A stretch of DNA of 64,000 nt from Candidatus Nanoarchaeia archaeon (GTDB taxonomy: Archaea; Nanoarchaeota; Nanoarchaeia; SCGC-AAA011-G17; JAFCDX01), in the NCBI GenBank assembly GCA_028717785.1, contig JAQUND010000001.1, forward strand, positions 134,936 to 198,935. The letters run 5' to 3'. Made by a program: the position numbers and the translations under genes. Below are positions 9,334 to 17,921 of the stretch, one piece after another. Each line of letters opens with the position of its first letter. Position 1 is the stretch's first letter. Below the pieces are notes generated by a model. It was not told the DNA's origin. It saw only the letters and a program-made list of their open reading frames with translations, and made no database searches.

Positions 9334-10872
9334 ATGGGAAATTTAACAACTGGCTTTAAATTCTTCATTATATTAGTTATAGTAGGAGGAATTGCAGCCG
9401 TAATTTATTTTACAAAGCCTGAATTATTCAAAGGAAAATCAGGGAAATCTTCTACAACAGAGAAATCTGGCGGTCTATTTGGTTCTAAAAAATCAGATGC
9501 AGATCTTACTCTTGGAGTAAATACTTGGTCTGGTTTTGCTCCTATTGTTTGGATGAATGGAGGACTTGAACCAAACGAAAATTCAAAATTATCTAAGGAA
9601 TATGGTATCAAACTTCGCATTAAAATTGCTGATGTATTTGATGACTCAAGAAATTCATTTAAATCTGATAATTTTAATTTAGTTTATTGTACAACCGATG
9701 TTTTACCAATTGAAATGGGAGCAAGTTCAGGAATGACTGAAACCGGAGCAGAGCAATTTCTTCAAGTAGATTGGAGCCGAGGAGGAGATGCAATTGTAGT
9801 ATCAAAAGGTATTAAAACTGTTGCAGATCTTAAAGGTAAAACCATATCAGTAGCAGAAGGAACAGCTTCGCATTCATTACTTATTAAAGTGTTGGAATCA
9901 AATGGACTTTCTATGACTGATGTTCAAATGAAAAAAGTTGCTGATGGTATTGAATCTGCAAAATTGTATAAAGCAGGAGCAGTCGATGCAGCAGTTGTTT
10001 GGTCTCCAGATGATTTAGATTGTGTTGCTGCAATTTCCGGATCAAAAGTATTAGTAAATACTAAAGTTGCTACCCATATTATTGCAGATGGTATCCTAGT
10101 TAAAAAGAAATTTTTGGAGGATAATAAAGAAATATTAATAAAATTCGCAACTGCTTGGCTATATGCAAACGGAGAAATTAATAAAAACGAATCTGCAAAA
10201 AAAGAAGCAGCTCAAGCATTCGCTACTGCATTTAATGTAAATTTAGATTTTGCACTTACCGGATTAAATAATGTACGTTTAACTACCCTTGGCGATAATA
10301 AAAACTTTTTTGGATTAAATCCTAATTACCAAGGTATTACTGGAGAACAATTATATTCCAGAATGTCAATTGTATATGGAGATTTAAGTTTAGCTAAAAG
10401 CCCTATTGCATGGAGAAATATATCTAATACTTCCATTATCGAAGGTGTAACTTTAACTACCAATCAAGAAGCTGAAGGAGCTGTTACTTTTTCTGCAGTA
10501 ACAGAAGAGGTAAAAAAGAAAGAACCCATTTCTAATAAAAAAGTCACTATTAATTTTACATCTGGTTCTTTTATGCTATCTGATGAAGCTAAATCTACTA
10601 TCGATAAAGAATTTGTTAATATTGCTAAAAGTTTTTCTAGTGCTCGTATAAGAATTGAAGGTAATACAGATGCTGTAGGGAATGCTAAATTTAATAAAGC
10701 ATTATCTCTTAAACGTGCTCAATCCGTTGCTAATTATTTAGTAAAAGAATATAAATTTGATTCAAACCGATTTATTGTAATTGGTAATGGATTATCTAAA
10801 GCTGTTGCCGATGGAGTTTCTGGTGAAAACGAATTCTATCGTAGAACCGATTTCGAACTCGTGGAAGAGTGA
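9334..10872 (+). CDS. ABC substrate-binding protein fused to OmpA peptidoglycan-binding domain
   Basis: An N-terminal membrane anchor (about residues 8-28) is followed by a periplasmic NMT1/nitrate-taurine-type binding domain ('VNTWSGFAPIVWMNGG', 'GAVDAAVVWSPDD') and a C-terminal OmpA domain (about 395-510, 'IEGNTDAVGNAKFNKALSLK', 'RAQSVANYL') expected to hold peptidoglycan. Such SBP-OmpA fusions occur in bacterial genomes. Finding one followed by permease, ATPase and porin in a phage suggests an auxiliary uptake system or an envelope-remodelling device. The ligand cannot be assigned. Confidence 0.9.
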   Translation: MGNLTTGFKFFIILVIVGGIAAVIYFTKPELFKGKSGKSSTTEKSGGLFGSKKSDADLTLGVNTWSGFAPIVWMNGGLEPNENSKLSKEYGIKLRIKIADVFDDSRNSFKSDNFNLVYCTTDVLPIEMGASSGMTETGAEQFLQVDWSRGGDAIVVSKGIKTVADLKGKTISVAEGTASHSLLIKVLESNGLSMTDVQMKKVADGIESAKLYKAGAVDAAVVWSPDDLDCVAAISGSKVLVNTKVATHIIADGILVKKKFLEDNKEILIKFATAWLYANGEINKNESAKKEAAQAFATAFNVNLDFALTGLNNVRLTTLGDNKNFFGLNPNYQGITGEQLYSRMSIVYGDLSLAKSPIAWRNISNTSIIEGVTLTTNQEAEGAVTFSAVTEEVKKKEPISNKKVTINFTSGSFMLSDEAKSTIDKEFVNIAKSFSSARIRIEGNTDAVGNAKFNKALSLKRAQSVANYLVKEYKFDSNRFIVIGNGLSKAVADGVSGENEFYRRTDFELVEE

Positions 10873-10893
10873 ATTTAAGTTTAATTGATTGTT

Positions 10894-10926
10894 AGAAGGG
10901 GTTAGTTTTAACTAATCCCTTCTTTT
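10894..10926 (+). terminator. Rho-independent terminator
   Basis: The inverted repeat AGAAGGGGTTAG / CTAATCCCTTCT is followed by a T run, just after the SBP-OmpA gene. Confidence 0.85.
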
Positions 10927-10946
10927 TAACTTTTAAAATTTTTAAA

Positions 10947-11114
10947 ATGAAAAAATTCGGAATATTATTAATTATTATTCTTATTTGTATAATAGGTTTT
11001 TATCTATTTAGTATAGGGGTAATATTATTTAAAATACTTATTGGAATAGGTATTTTAATTATTTTTGGATTAGGTTTCCTTTTTGGATATGCAATAGGTA
11101 AAAAAATTAGGTAA
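10947..11114 (+). CDS. Small two-helix membrane protein (55 aa)
   Basis: Consists almost entirely of two hydrophobic helices rich in Ile, Leu and Gly, ending in 'GYAIGKKIR'. It lies between the binding protein and permease of the cassette; function unknown. Confidence 0.6.
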   Translation: MKKFGILLIIILICIIGFYLFSIGVILFKILIGIGILIIFGLGFLFGYAIGKKIR

Positions 11115-11115
11115 A

Positions 11116-11265
11116 ATGACTTCATTTTTTAAAATAGAGGGAGAAATCTCCCCAAAAAACATCGATTATGATTTCGATAGTAGGATTTATATTTTTAATT
11201 ACTGTATGGCAATTGTTTACAGTTTTAGGAAATGTTTCCCCTACAATTTTACCCTCCCCTCATAA
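11116..11265 (+). other. Out-of-frame ORF, probable displaced N-terminus of the permease
   Basis: The ATG at 11116 opens with 'MTSFFKIEGEISPKN', which resembles the cytoplasmic lead-in that precedes the first helix of NitT/TauT-type permeases. The frame diverges from the permease frame just after the A6 run at 11154-11159, and a +1 shift there would join the two. This may be a sequencing indel in the homopolymer, programmed frameshifting, or a relic. Confidence 0.45.
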
Positions 11266-11959
11266 AGTTCTTGTTTCCTTTAACAATTTACTAGGAAATG
11301 AAAGTTTATTAGGTAATATGTGGTTTTCTATTAAACTTAATCTTTATGGTTATTTAGAAGCAATATTAATTGCTATTCCTTTAGGCTTTTTAATGGGATT
11401 AATTCCATTTTTTAGAAGTTTAATTAGTAAATATTTCGATGCCTTTAGATTTTTACCAATTCCTGCTATAAGTGGGGTATTTGTTGCCTGGTTTGGAATA
11501 GAATTAAGTATGAAAATACACTTTCTTTCTTTTGGTATAATACTTTATTTAGTTCCTGTTATTGTTCAACGAATAGATGAAATTGAAAAAATACACAAAC
11601 AAACTATAATTACATTAGGTGCAAATGCTTGGCATAAAATTATTCATTTATATTTTCCTTATGCCATATCTAAAATTTCTGACGATATTAGAGTTTTAGT
11701 AGCAATGTCTTGGACATATATTGTAATAGTTGAATTATTGAATAAAGAAGGCGGATTAGGAGCTATGATTTTTGTAGCATCTAAACAAAGTAGAACGGAT
11801 CATATTTTTGCTTTAATATTAGTCATCATTATGATTGGATACGTTCAGGATATTTTATTTAGATCTCTTGATAAATTTTTATTTCCATTTAAATATGATG
11901 GTCAAGAAAAATCTAGTTTAACTAAAAGATTAAAATTATTAATAGTTAAAAGAAAATAA
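11168..11959 (+). CDS. ABC transporter permease (nitrate/sulfonate/taurine type)
   Basis: About six transmembrane helices, with the family landmark 'PSPHKVLVSF' after the first helix and an EAA-like cytoplasmic loop around 'TLGANAWHKIIHLYFPYA' that docks on the ATPase. The start at 11168 gives a truncated cytoplasmic lead-in, and better N-terminal coding lies upstream in another frame. It is followed 2 bp later by its ATPase. Confidence 0.88.
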   Translation: MISIVGFIFLITVWQLFTVLGNVSPTILPSPHKVLVSFNNLLGNESLLGNMWFSIKLNLYGYLEAILIAIPLGFLMGLIPFFRSLISKYFDAFRFLPIPAISGVFVAWFGIELSMKIHFLSFGIILYLVPVIVQRIDEIEKIHKQTIITLGANAWHKIIHLYFPYAISKISDDIRVLVAMSWTYIVIVELLNKEGGLGAMIFVASKQSRTDHIFALILVIIMIGYVQDILFRSLDKFLFPFKYDGQEKSSLTKRLKLLIVKRK

Positions 11960-11961
11960 TT

Positions 11962-12810
11962 ATGGGACTTTTTAGCAGTACGGATTCTTCTATTGCTGTA
12001 GAAAAAATTAATCCAGAATATGAAGAAGTAGATGTAATTACCCTTAAAGGTATAAAACAAATTTACCATTCTCATGATAAAGATACTCTTCTTTTTGATA
12101 ACTTTAATTTTACTATAAAAGATATTAAAGGAGAAGGTCAATTTATATCTTTATTAGGTAAAAGTGGTTGTGGAAAAAGTACTATATTAAGATATATTGC
12201 TGGATTACAAAAACCAACATCAGGGGAGATATTTATTTATAATAAATTAAAAACTGAAAAGGATACTATTCCTATGGTTTTTCAACAATATTCATCTTTC
12301 CATTGGAAATCAGTAATAGAAAATGTAGCTCTTCCATTATTAATAAAAGGGATAAACAAAACAGAAGCTTTTAATAAAGCTGCAGAAATGATAAAAGTTG
12401 TAGGATTAACAGGTAATGAAAATAAATGGGCAAAATACCCTCTATTATCTGGTGGTCAATTACAACGAGTTGCTATTGCAAGAAGTCTTATTGCTTGCCC
12501 TAATATTCTTTTATTAGATGAACCTTTTTCTGCTTTAGATATAAAAAATCGAAATGAACTTCAAAATGTTTTGCTTGATTTATTTTATTCTGATAAAGTA
12601 GATGTTACCTTTATATTGGTAACTCATGATATACGTGAAGCTGTTTATCTTTCGAACCACTTATTTATAATGAAATCTAACCCTGGGGAAATTTATAAAG
12701 ATTTTAGAATTTCATTTGGCAAAGAAAGAAGAACTCAACAAACAAAATATAGATCTGACTATATCAACTACACAAAAGAAGTTGAAGAAATATTTAACAA
12801 TTTAATTTAA
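11962..12810 (+). CDS. ABC transporter ATP-binding protein (TauB/SsuB-like)
   Basis: Walker A 'LLGKSGCGKST', Q-loop 'VFQQYSSFHWKSV', signature 'LSGGQLQRVAIARSL', Walker B 'ILLLDEPFSALD' and H-loop 'VTHDIREAVYLS' are all intact, so it should be an active ATPase. It pairs with the preceding permease and energises the uptake system whose binding protein is the SBP-OmpA fusion. Confidence 0.95.
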   Translation: MGLFSSTDSSIAVEKINPEYEEVDVITLKGIKQIYHSHDKDTLLFDNFNFTIKDIKGEGQFISLLGKSGCGKSTILRYIAGLQKPTSGEIFIYNKLKTEKDTIPMVFQQYSSFHWKSVIENVALPLLIKGINKTEAFNKAAEMIKVVGLTGNENKWAKYPLLSGGQLQRVAIARSLIACPNILLLDEPFSALDIKNRNELQNVLLDLFYSDKVDVTFILVTHDIREAVYLSNHLFIMKSNPGEIYKDFRISFGKERRTQQTKYRSDYINYTKEVEEIFNNLI

Positions 12811-12835
12811 CTTTTAATAATTAATCTTTTAAAAA

Positions 12836-13552
12836 ATGAAAAAAATACTAATTTTTTTATTATTATCTTTATCTTGTACCCTTGTTTTTCCACAAGATGG
12901 TATTAATGTATCAGCGGATTTAGTAAACCGATTTTTTTGGCGGGGTCAAAATGTAGGGGGTAATAGTTTTCATTTACAACCCTTAGTTTATTATTCTAAG
13001 TCTCATTTTGAAATTGGGGCTTTTGGTAGTTATGGCTTTTGTAATAAATATGAAGAAGTTGATTTATATGCTAAATTTAAATTAAAGGATTTTGCTATTG
13101 CATATACTAACTACTATATTCCTATTTTTGGCGATGAAACCCCTTCTTCCATAAATACCAAATTTTATAATTTTGGAAAAACTACACCTAATATTGGAGA
13201 AGTATCCTTATCTTATAAAAGTGAGTCATTTCCTTTATTTGGAAGTATAAATACTTTTATTTGGGGTAATGATAAAAATTTTGGATATGATGCTGAATTA
13301 GATTCTACCGGAGGAAATTATTATTCTACTTATGCTGAATTAGGATATTCTTTTAATAAAAATATTAATTTATTTGTTGGCTTAACTCCATATAGGGGAT
13401 TCTACGGCAATGATTTTGGGGTAGTTAATGTTGGATTAAAGGTTTATAAAAATATTGAAGTGACAGATAAATTTAATATCCCTGTCTATGTTGTATTATC
13501 CTCTAATCCACAAAAAGAAAATCTATTTTTAATGATTGGAATAACTCTTTAA
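12836..13552 (+). CDS. Outer-membrane beta-barrel protein (TorF-like putative porin)
   Basis: A signal peptide (residues 1 to about 20, 'MKKILIFLLLSLSCTLVF' then PQD) precedes alternating amphipathic strands. 'DLVNRFFWRGQN' and 'GEVSLSYKSESFPLFGSINT' resemble TorF-type porins, and the protein ends with a hydrophobic strand. It completes a path from outer membrane through periplasm to inner membrane with the genes upstream. It could also alter host receptor or permeability. Confidence 0.8.
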   Translation: MKKILIFLLLSLSCTLVFPQDGINVSADLVNRFFWRGQNVGGNSFHLQPLVYYSKSHFEIGAFGSYGFCNKYEEVDLYAKFKLKDFAIAYTNYYIPIFGDETPSSINTKFYNFGKTTPNIGEVSLSYKSESFPLFGSINTFIWGNDKNFGYDAELDSTGGNYYSTYAELGYSFNKNINLFVGLTPYRGFYGNDFGVVNVGLKVYKNIEVTDKFNIPVYVVLSSNPQKENLFLMIGITL

Positions 13553-13596
13553 ATTTTAACGATTCTTTAACAATATATTTAACAGGTATTTAACAT

Positions 13597-13623
13597 AAAG
13601 GGGAGGCTGAAAGCCTCCCCTTT
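13597..13623 (+). terminator. Rho-independent terminator
   Basis: Perfect inverted repeat AAAGGGGAGGC-TGAAA-GCCTCCCCTTT immediately after the porin gene. Confidence 0.9.
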
Positions 13624-13627
13624 GTTG

Positions 13628-13635
13628 TATATTTG
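13628..13635 (+). promoter_or_regulatory. Promoter, -7 box TATATTTG
   Basis: TATATTTG follows the terminator stem directly and lies 22 bp before the ATG at 13658. Four TTTAAC motifs precede it at 13555-13595. Confidence 0.75.
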
Positions 13636-13657
13636 TCTTAGAATAAAAATTACAATT

Positions 13658-13951
13658 ATGAAAGTTTATAAAATTAAACATAAACCTACTGGATTATTTT
13701 TTGTTCCATCCAGAGGGGGTAATGGAAATCTTTCAACAGGAGGTAAAATATATTCAAAATTTCCTAGTTTAAATTGGATAGGAGATAGCATTAGAATTGT
13801 TATCAGAAAATGGGAAGGAGAAAAACTTTCCAAAAAAGAAAAACTTATTGTTGAACATTTTAAAATTGATCAATCAGATAAAAAGGATCCATATTGGATT
13901 GATAGACATTTTGGAGTTCCTATTGAAGATTGGGAAATTATAGAATTATAA
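13658..13951 (+). CDS. Hypothetical protein (97 aa)
   Basis: The start at the ATG after the promoter gives 'MKVYKIKHKPTGLFFVPSRG'. Small basic alpha/beta protein of a type common in large phages; function unknown. Confidence 0.65.
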   Translation: MKVYKIKHKPTGLFFVPSRGGNGNLSTGGKIYSKFPSLNWIGDSIRIVIRKWEGEKLSKKEKLIVEHFKIDQSDKKDPYWIDRHFGVPIEDWEIIEL

Positions 13952-13954
13952 ATT

Positions 13955-14251
13955 ATGAAAATATTAGAAGAAAAAACAAATGAAATAGCAGAAAATTTTT
14001 GTGAAAATATAATTCCAATTTCTCCAGTTAGAAAAAATGAAGCAATAAATTATTTTAAAGCTGGTGCTGCTTTCATGGAAGTTGAATTTAAAAATTTAAC
14101 AATTGAATTTGTTAAATGGATAACTCGTCAAGATTCTCCATATGCAATTTTATATAGTTTAGGGGAACAAAGATTTGCAACTTCTGAAAGAGATTATACT
14201 TGTAATGAACTATTTGATTTATTCATTGAATACAAAATAAAAAACTCATAA
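13955..14251 (+). CDS. Hypothetical protein (98 aa)
   Basis: Helical soluble protein 3 bp after the preceding gene; unrecognised. Confidence 0.6.
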   Translation: MKILEEKTNEIAENFCENIIPISPVRKNEAINYFKAGAAFMEVEFKNLTIEFVKWITRQDSPYAILYSLGEQRFATSERDYTCNELFDLFIEYKIKNS

Positions 14252-14254
14252 AAT

Positions 14255-14500
14255 ATGGATAGAGTTATAGTTACAAGAGAAATGATTGGTATATGCATGA
14301 TGCAAGTTTGTGCCATAACTGATGCTACTGATGAAGAAATATTAGAGGTCTGTAACCGTGAAAATCCAAGTGGTACAAGGGTAGGTTGGAATTCTGTAAT
14401 TAGAGAGATTAAAGAAAATGATTTATTTAGGATAAAAGAAAATTTACCTGTAGATTGTGAATCATTTGGTAATAGAAAACATTTTTTAATTCTTTGTTAA
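14255..14500 (+). CDS. Hypothetical protein (81 aa)
   Basis: Starts 3 bp after the previous stop. Cys and Met near the N-terminus but no recognisable metal motif. Function unknown. Confidence 0.55.
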   Translation: MDRVIVTREMIGICMMQVCAITDATDEEILEVCNRENPSGTRVGWNSVIREIKENDLFRIKENLPVDCESFGNRKHFLILC

Positions 14501-14511
14501 ATAATTAAAAT

Positions 14512-14817
14512 ATGCCAACTTTTGAAGATGTTGAATTAGAACTTGAAAATAAAGAAACTCAAATTACTATAAAAACCAATATAGATTTTGAAGTTTATTG
14601 TGATACCTGTGGAGCTGGAATTTGTAGTAATGCTAAAACAGTTAGAAGTAGAAATAGAGGGACATTACAAGTAAGAGTATCTGTTTGCGATAACTGTATT
14701 CAAAATAAGGAAGATGAACTTAATAATATAATATTGGAATTGACAGGAAAAATTGCTCAATTGGAAGAAGAAAAACAAAAACTGGAAAAAATATCAGAAT
14801 TAAAAAATAATTTATAA
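14512..14817 (+). CDS. Zinc-ribbon and coiled-coil protein (101 aa)
   Basis: A CxxC pair ('YCDTCGAGIC') and a second pair ('CDNC') about 30 residues later suggest a zinc ribbon, followed by a Glu/Lys coiled coil. Its stop overlaps the start of the RNA ligase gene, so the two are probably co-expressed. Confidence 0.6.
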   Translation: MPTFEDVELELENKETQITIKTNIDFEVYCDTCGAGICSNAKTVRSRNRGTLQVRVSVCDNCIQNKEDELNNIILELTGKIAQLEEEKQKLEKISELKNNL

Positions 14818-16103
14818 TGGAAAATGAATTAAAATCTACAAATGAATCAGCTAATATTAGAAAATTAGCTACTATAGCTAAAATTTTAAATATTGTTCCT
14901 ATTGAAGGAGCAGATAATATTGAAATGGCTTATATTCGTGGATGGCATGTAGTTGTTAAAAAGGGAGAATTTAAACCAGGAAATTTTTGTATTTATGTTG
15001 AAGTAGATTCAGTTCTTCCTGATGGTATGGATCCTGAAAAAGCTCTCGAATGGAAATCTCTTCAGAAACAATTATCAAAAGCTGCATCGGATGATGATAA
15101 AGAAATTATTAAAAATCAAATGGATGAAATTTCTAAATTAAATACTCGTCCTGAATTTGAATTTTTACGTTCTTCTAAATTTCGTATTAAGACTAAAAGA
15201 ATATTTGAAGAAATTTCTCAGGGTATTTGTTTTCCCTTATCAATTTTATATAGAGCTATATTTTTTACAGGTCAAGGAGAAAATGATGAGGCTGTAGAAA
15301 TGATAGATTTTGGTAATGGAAATATTCAAGAACTTCAAGAAGATATTGATGTTACTGAATTTTTAGGGGTTATTCAATTTGTTCCACCGGATCCTGCTAT
15401 TATGGGGGGAGATCAAAAAGGGGATTTAGAAAATGTTGGAGTTTTAATATCTGATGAGGAAAGACTTGAAAATTTATCTGGAAAATATTCAATACTTAGA
15501 CAATTTAGATATTACAAAACTGAAAAACTTGAGGGAACTTCATTTACAGCATATCTTAAAAATGGAGTATTTGGTGTTTGTGGAAGAACTATTGAATTTA
15601 AAATTCCTGAAGAAAATACACCTTTAGAAAAATTAAATGTTTATTGGAAAATAGCAAGAAAATTTGATATTGAAAATAAACTTAGAAAATTAGTATCAGA
15701 AAGAAATCCCGGATTAAGTAGCAATATAGCTTTACAAGGGGAACTTATTGGAGAAGGAATTCAAAGTAATATTTATAAATTAAAAGGTCAAGTAGTATAT
15801 TTTTATAATGCTTTTATTATTGAAGAACAAACGTATATGGAATATGAATTATTTATAAAAATGATAAAAGATTTAGATCTTTTAATAGTTCCTATTTTAG
15901 ATATGGACTTTGAACTCCCGGAAAATCCCCAAGAACTTTTATTAGAAGTAGATAAATTTCATACTACTATAGGAAATTCTAATCATCTTGCAGAAGGATG
16001 GGTATTTATAGCTAAAGGACCAATTCCAAAAGGGTTAAGAGTTGCAAGATCATCTTTTGGTCGATTATCATTTAAAGCTAAATCAAGAACTTATCAAATA
16101 TAA
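14817..16103 (+). CDS. RNA ligase, Rnl5/DraRnl-like
   Basis: ATP-dependent RNA ligase. An N-terminal OB-like domain (about residues 17-70) is followed by the nucleotidyltransferase domain with motif I 'KLEGTS' (Lys237 predicted adenylated), motif III-like 'GVCGRTIEF', motif IV 'LQGELIGEG' and motif V 'RLSFKAKS'. Length (428 aa) and domain order fit the Deinococcus Rnl (Rnl5) group rather than T4 Rnl1 or Rnl2. That group seals 3'-OH/5'-phosphate breaks in duplexes, so if it joins tRNA halves it would need healed ends. With KptA, Thg1-like, CCA enzyme and RNase P RNA in the same window, a role in tRNA joining or repair is likely. Confidence 0.9.
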   Translation: MENELKSTNESANIRKLATIAKILNIVPIEGADNIEMAYIRGWHVVVKKGEFKPGNFCIYVEVDSVLPDGMDPEKALEWKSLQKQLSKAASDDDKEIIKNQMDEISKLNTRPEFEFLRSSKFRIKTKRIFEEISQGICFPLSILYRAIFFTGQGENDEAVEMIDFGNGNIQELQEDIDVTEFLGVIQFVPPDPAIMGGDQKGDLENVGVLISDEERLENLSGKYSILRQFRYYKTEKLEGTSFTAYLKNGVFGVCGRTIEFKIPEENTPLEKLNVYWKIARKFDIENKLRKLVSERNPGLSSNIALQGELIGEGIQSNIYKLKGQVVYFYNAFIIEEQTYMEYELFIKMIKDLDLLIVPILDMDFELPENPQELLLEVDKFHTTIGNSNHLAEGWVFIAKGPIPKGLRVARSSFGRLSFKAKSRTYQI

Positions 16104-16126
16104 ATTTTATTTAAAACAACAACATT

Positions 16127-16393
16127 ATGGGATACTACATTAATGAAACTACAAAAGGGGAAACTTTAGACCCCCAGGGTAAAATTAAAGATCTTTTAGA
16201 AGATGGAGCAAAAATTGTAAAAGCTGAATTTCAACCAAATCTTATTTGTGTTGTAGATAATGGGATGTTTCAAGCTGCTGGATATTGTTATAGTAAAGAA
16301 GAATTTGAAGAATTTAATAATCAAAGAGATAATAGATCTAAAACTTGGTTAGTTCATCCTAAAGCTGCTGAATTATCTGGTTATAAAAAATAA
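16127..16393 (+). CDS. Hypothetical protein (88 aa)
   Basis: Small soluble protein ('MGYYINETTKGETLDPQGK'), common-looking for phages but without a known function. Last gene before a terminator. Confidence 0.6.
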   Translation: MGYYINETTKGETLDPQGKIKDLLEDGAKIVKAEFQPNLICVVDNGMFQAAGYCYSKEEFEEFNNQRDNRSKTWLVHPKAAELSGYKK

Positions 16394-16398
16394 AAATA

Positions 16399-16428
16399 AA
16401 AAAGGATGAAAAAATTTCATCCTTTTTT
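16399..16428 (+). terminator. Rho-independent terminator
   Basis: AAAGGATGAAA / TTTCATCCTTT followed by T residues. It separates plus-strand genes from the minus-strand lipoprotein gene. Confidence 0.85.
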
Positions 16429-16440
16429 ATTTTAAGCAAA

Positions 16441-16575
16441 TTATTTAATACTATCACTTTTTAAGCTATCAACTTTAACTGTATCTACTTTTGAAGAATC
16501 ACTTTTAGTACTAGAATTTTGACAACTAACTAACGATGCTATAAATACAACTGCAATAAAAATAATTTTTTTCAT
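16441..16575 (-). CDS. Small lipoprotein (44 aa)
   Basis: On the minus strand the product starts 'MKKIIFIAVVFIASLVSC' and has a clear signal peptide and lipobox (LVSC), so it should be lipidated at Cys18. The mature part is a short Ser/Asp/Lys-rich peptide with repeated 'SKxDS' and 'VDT/VDS' units. It is the only minus-strand gene in its neighbourhood, suggesting independent expression. Candidate roles are superinfection exclusion or a lysis-related spanin-like function; both are inference. Confidence 0.7.
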   Translation of the reverse strand: MKKIIFIAVVFIASLVSCQNSSTKSDSSKVDTVKVDSLKSDSIK

Positions 16576-16705
16576 GTTTTTAAAATTTAATTTAGTTTAT
16601 TTTATTTTTATACTTATATATCTTAAAAAGTTTTTACGATTTTTTACGATTTAGAAAAAAGTAATCCTATTGATATTTTTTGTATTTTTAAAAAATTTAA
16701 AATTT

Positions 16706-17575
16706 ATGAAAATAAAAATGAAAAAAAGTCAAGCAATAACACTAGCATTTATTGTATTATTTATTTTAGTGTTTATAACTCTCTGGTTATTTGAGGATAA
16801 AGTAAAAATTTGGGGAGATATGGGTTCAAAGGATTCTTATGAAAATGCAAAATTTGGATGGTTCCACATAGGAATAAATGTATTAGCTATATGTTCTATT
16901 ATTACTATGGTAATATTATTAATATCCGAAACTGACTCCGATTGTGCATATTTGAGTTTTCTTTATAAAAAAGAAGATCAAAATCAATATGAAAAAGAAG
17001 AAAAATCCAATTTAAATTGGAATTGGAAAAAAATTATTAAATACGGAATTTTAATAATTATTGTTATTTATCTTTTTGGGTTTATAAAAAATATTTCTAA
17101 AGATAATATAAAATTGTATAATACATCTAAAAAGTATCATAATGCCTATATTCAAAAAATACAAGAAAAAATGGGATTTTATGATAAATTATGGAAAACT
17201 TATTTACAAAAAGATAAAATTACTAATATTAATAAGGAAACTTTTATATTAGTTACCCAAATAATCATGGAAAACCGAAGAGATGGTGAAAAACTTACAT
17301 GGAAATGGGTTCAAGAAAATCAACAAATACCTTATAAGGAATTTACTAAATTCTATGCTGATTTAAGTGATTTTATTACTTCCCAGAGAGAAGGATATTT
17401 TAATATTGAAAAAGAATGCCAAACAATTGCTAATCGGAATAATACCATGTTGGATACATTTCCTAATAATGTATACAATAAAATACTTAAACTTGAGAGA
17501 ATTAATTTTCAATATGGATTCTTAAGTGATAGTACTATTAATATATTCAAATCTAAAAAAGAAAATATTCAATAA
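16706..17575 (+). CDS. Membrane protein with LemA-like C-terminal region (289 aa)
   Basis: Three hydrophobic helices (near the N-terminus, about residue 55 and about residue 115) precede a helical domain ending in 'TSQREGYFNIEKECQTIANR' and 'TMLDTFPNNVYN'. The C-terminal pattern (helix, then hydrophobic-FPxNxx) matches LemA-family proteins and the paralog at 45627. Start chosen after the promoter-like TTGTATTTTT. Function of phage LemA-like proteins is unknown. Confidence 0.65.
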   Translation: MKIKMKKSQAITLAFIVLFILVFITLWLFEDKVKIWGDMGSKDSYENAKFGWFHIGINVLAICSIITMVILLISETDSDCAYLSFLYKKEDQNQYEKEEKSNLNWNWKKIIKYGILIIIVIYLFGFIKNISKDNIKLYNTSKKYHNAYIQKIQEKMGFYDKLWKTYLQKDKITNINKETFILVTQIIMENRRDGEKLTWKWVQENQQIPYKEFTKFYADLSDFITSQREGYFNIEKECQTIANRNNTMLDTFPNNVYNKILKLERINFQYGFLSDSTINIFKSKKENIQ

Positions 17576-17590
17576 CTAAATTTTTTATTT

Positions 17591-17740
17591 ATGCCTAAAG
17601 ATGAATGGGGAAATATAATTTCCGACGCCAAGTATGATCATATTTATCATGGTTCTCAATATTTTACTAGTAAAGATGAATTTGGTAATATTATTGAAAT
17701 TGATGATAGGGGTAATGTAAAACCTAATAATGATGATTAA
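17591..17740 (+). CDS. Hypothetical small protein (49 aa)
   Basis: Acidic peptide rich in Asp and Gly, overlapping the next gene by 11 bp. No family recognised. Confidence 0.5.
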   Translation: MPKDEWGNIISDAKYDHIYHGSQYFTSKDEFGNIIEIDDRGNVKPNNDD

Positions 17741-17921
17741 ATTTTTAAAAAATTCTTGTAAAATAATGCAAAAATGGATAGAATTATTTTATAGAGATCC
17801 AGTTATGCATTGTGATGTTTATTTGGAAAAAGGATGTTGTCATGTTGATGGATTTTTATGTGATTATCCTAATTGTATTATTTTACAAGAATTTAAAGAA
17901 AATAAAAATAAACTATGTTAG
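17730..17921 (+). CDS. Small Cys-rich protein (63 aa)
   Basis: Contains 'KGCCHVDGFLCDYPNC', probably a small metal-binding knuckle. Overlaps both neighbours, so translation is likely coupled to the NadD fusion downstream. Confidence 0.55.
   Translation: MMIKFLKNSCKIMQKWIELFYRDPVMHCDVYLEKGCCHVDGFLCDYPNCIILQEFKENKNKLC

Noticed and set aside
11154..11160. Programmed -1 frameshift at A AAA AAC in the permease
   Set aside because: The heptamer is in the right phase for -1, but the permease frame requires +1; the -1 frame does not enter it.
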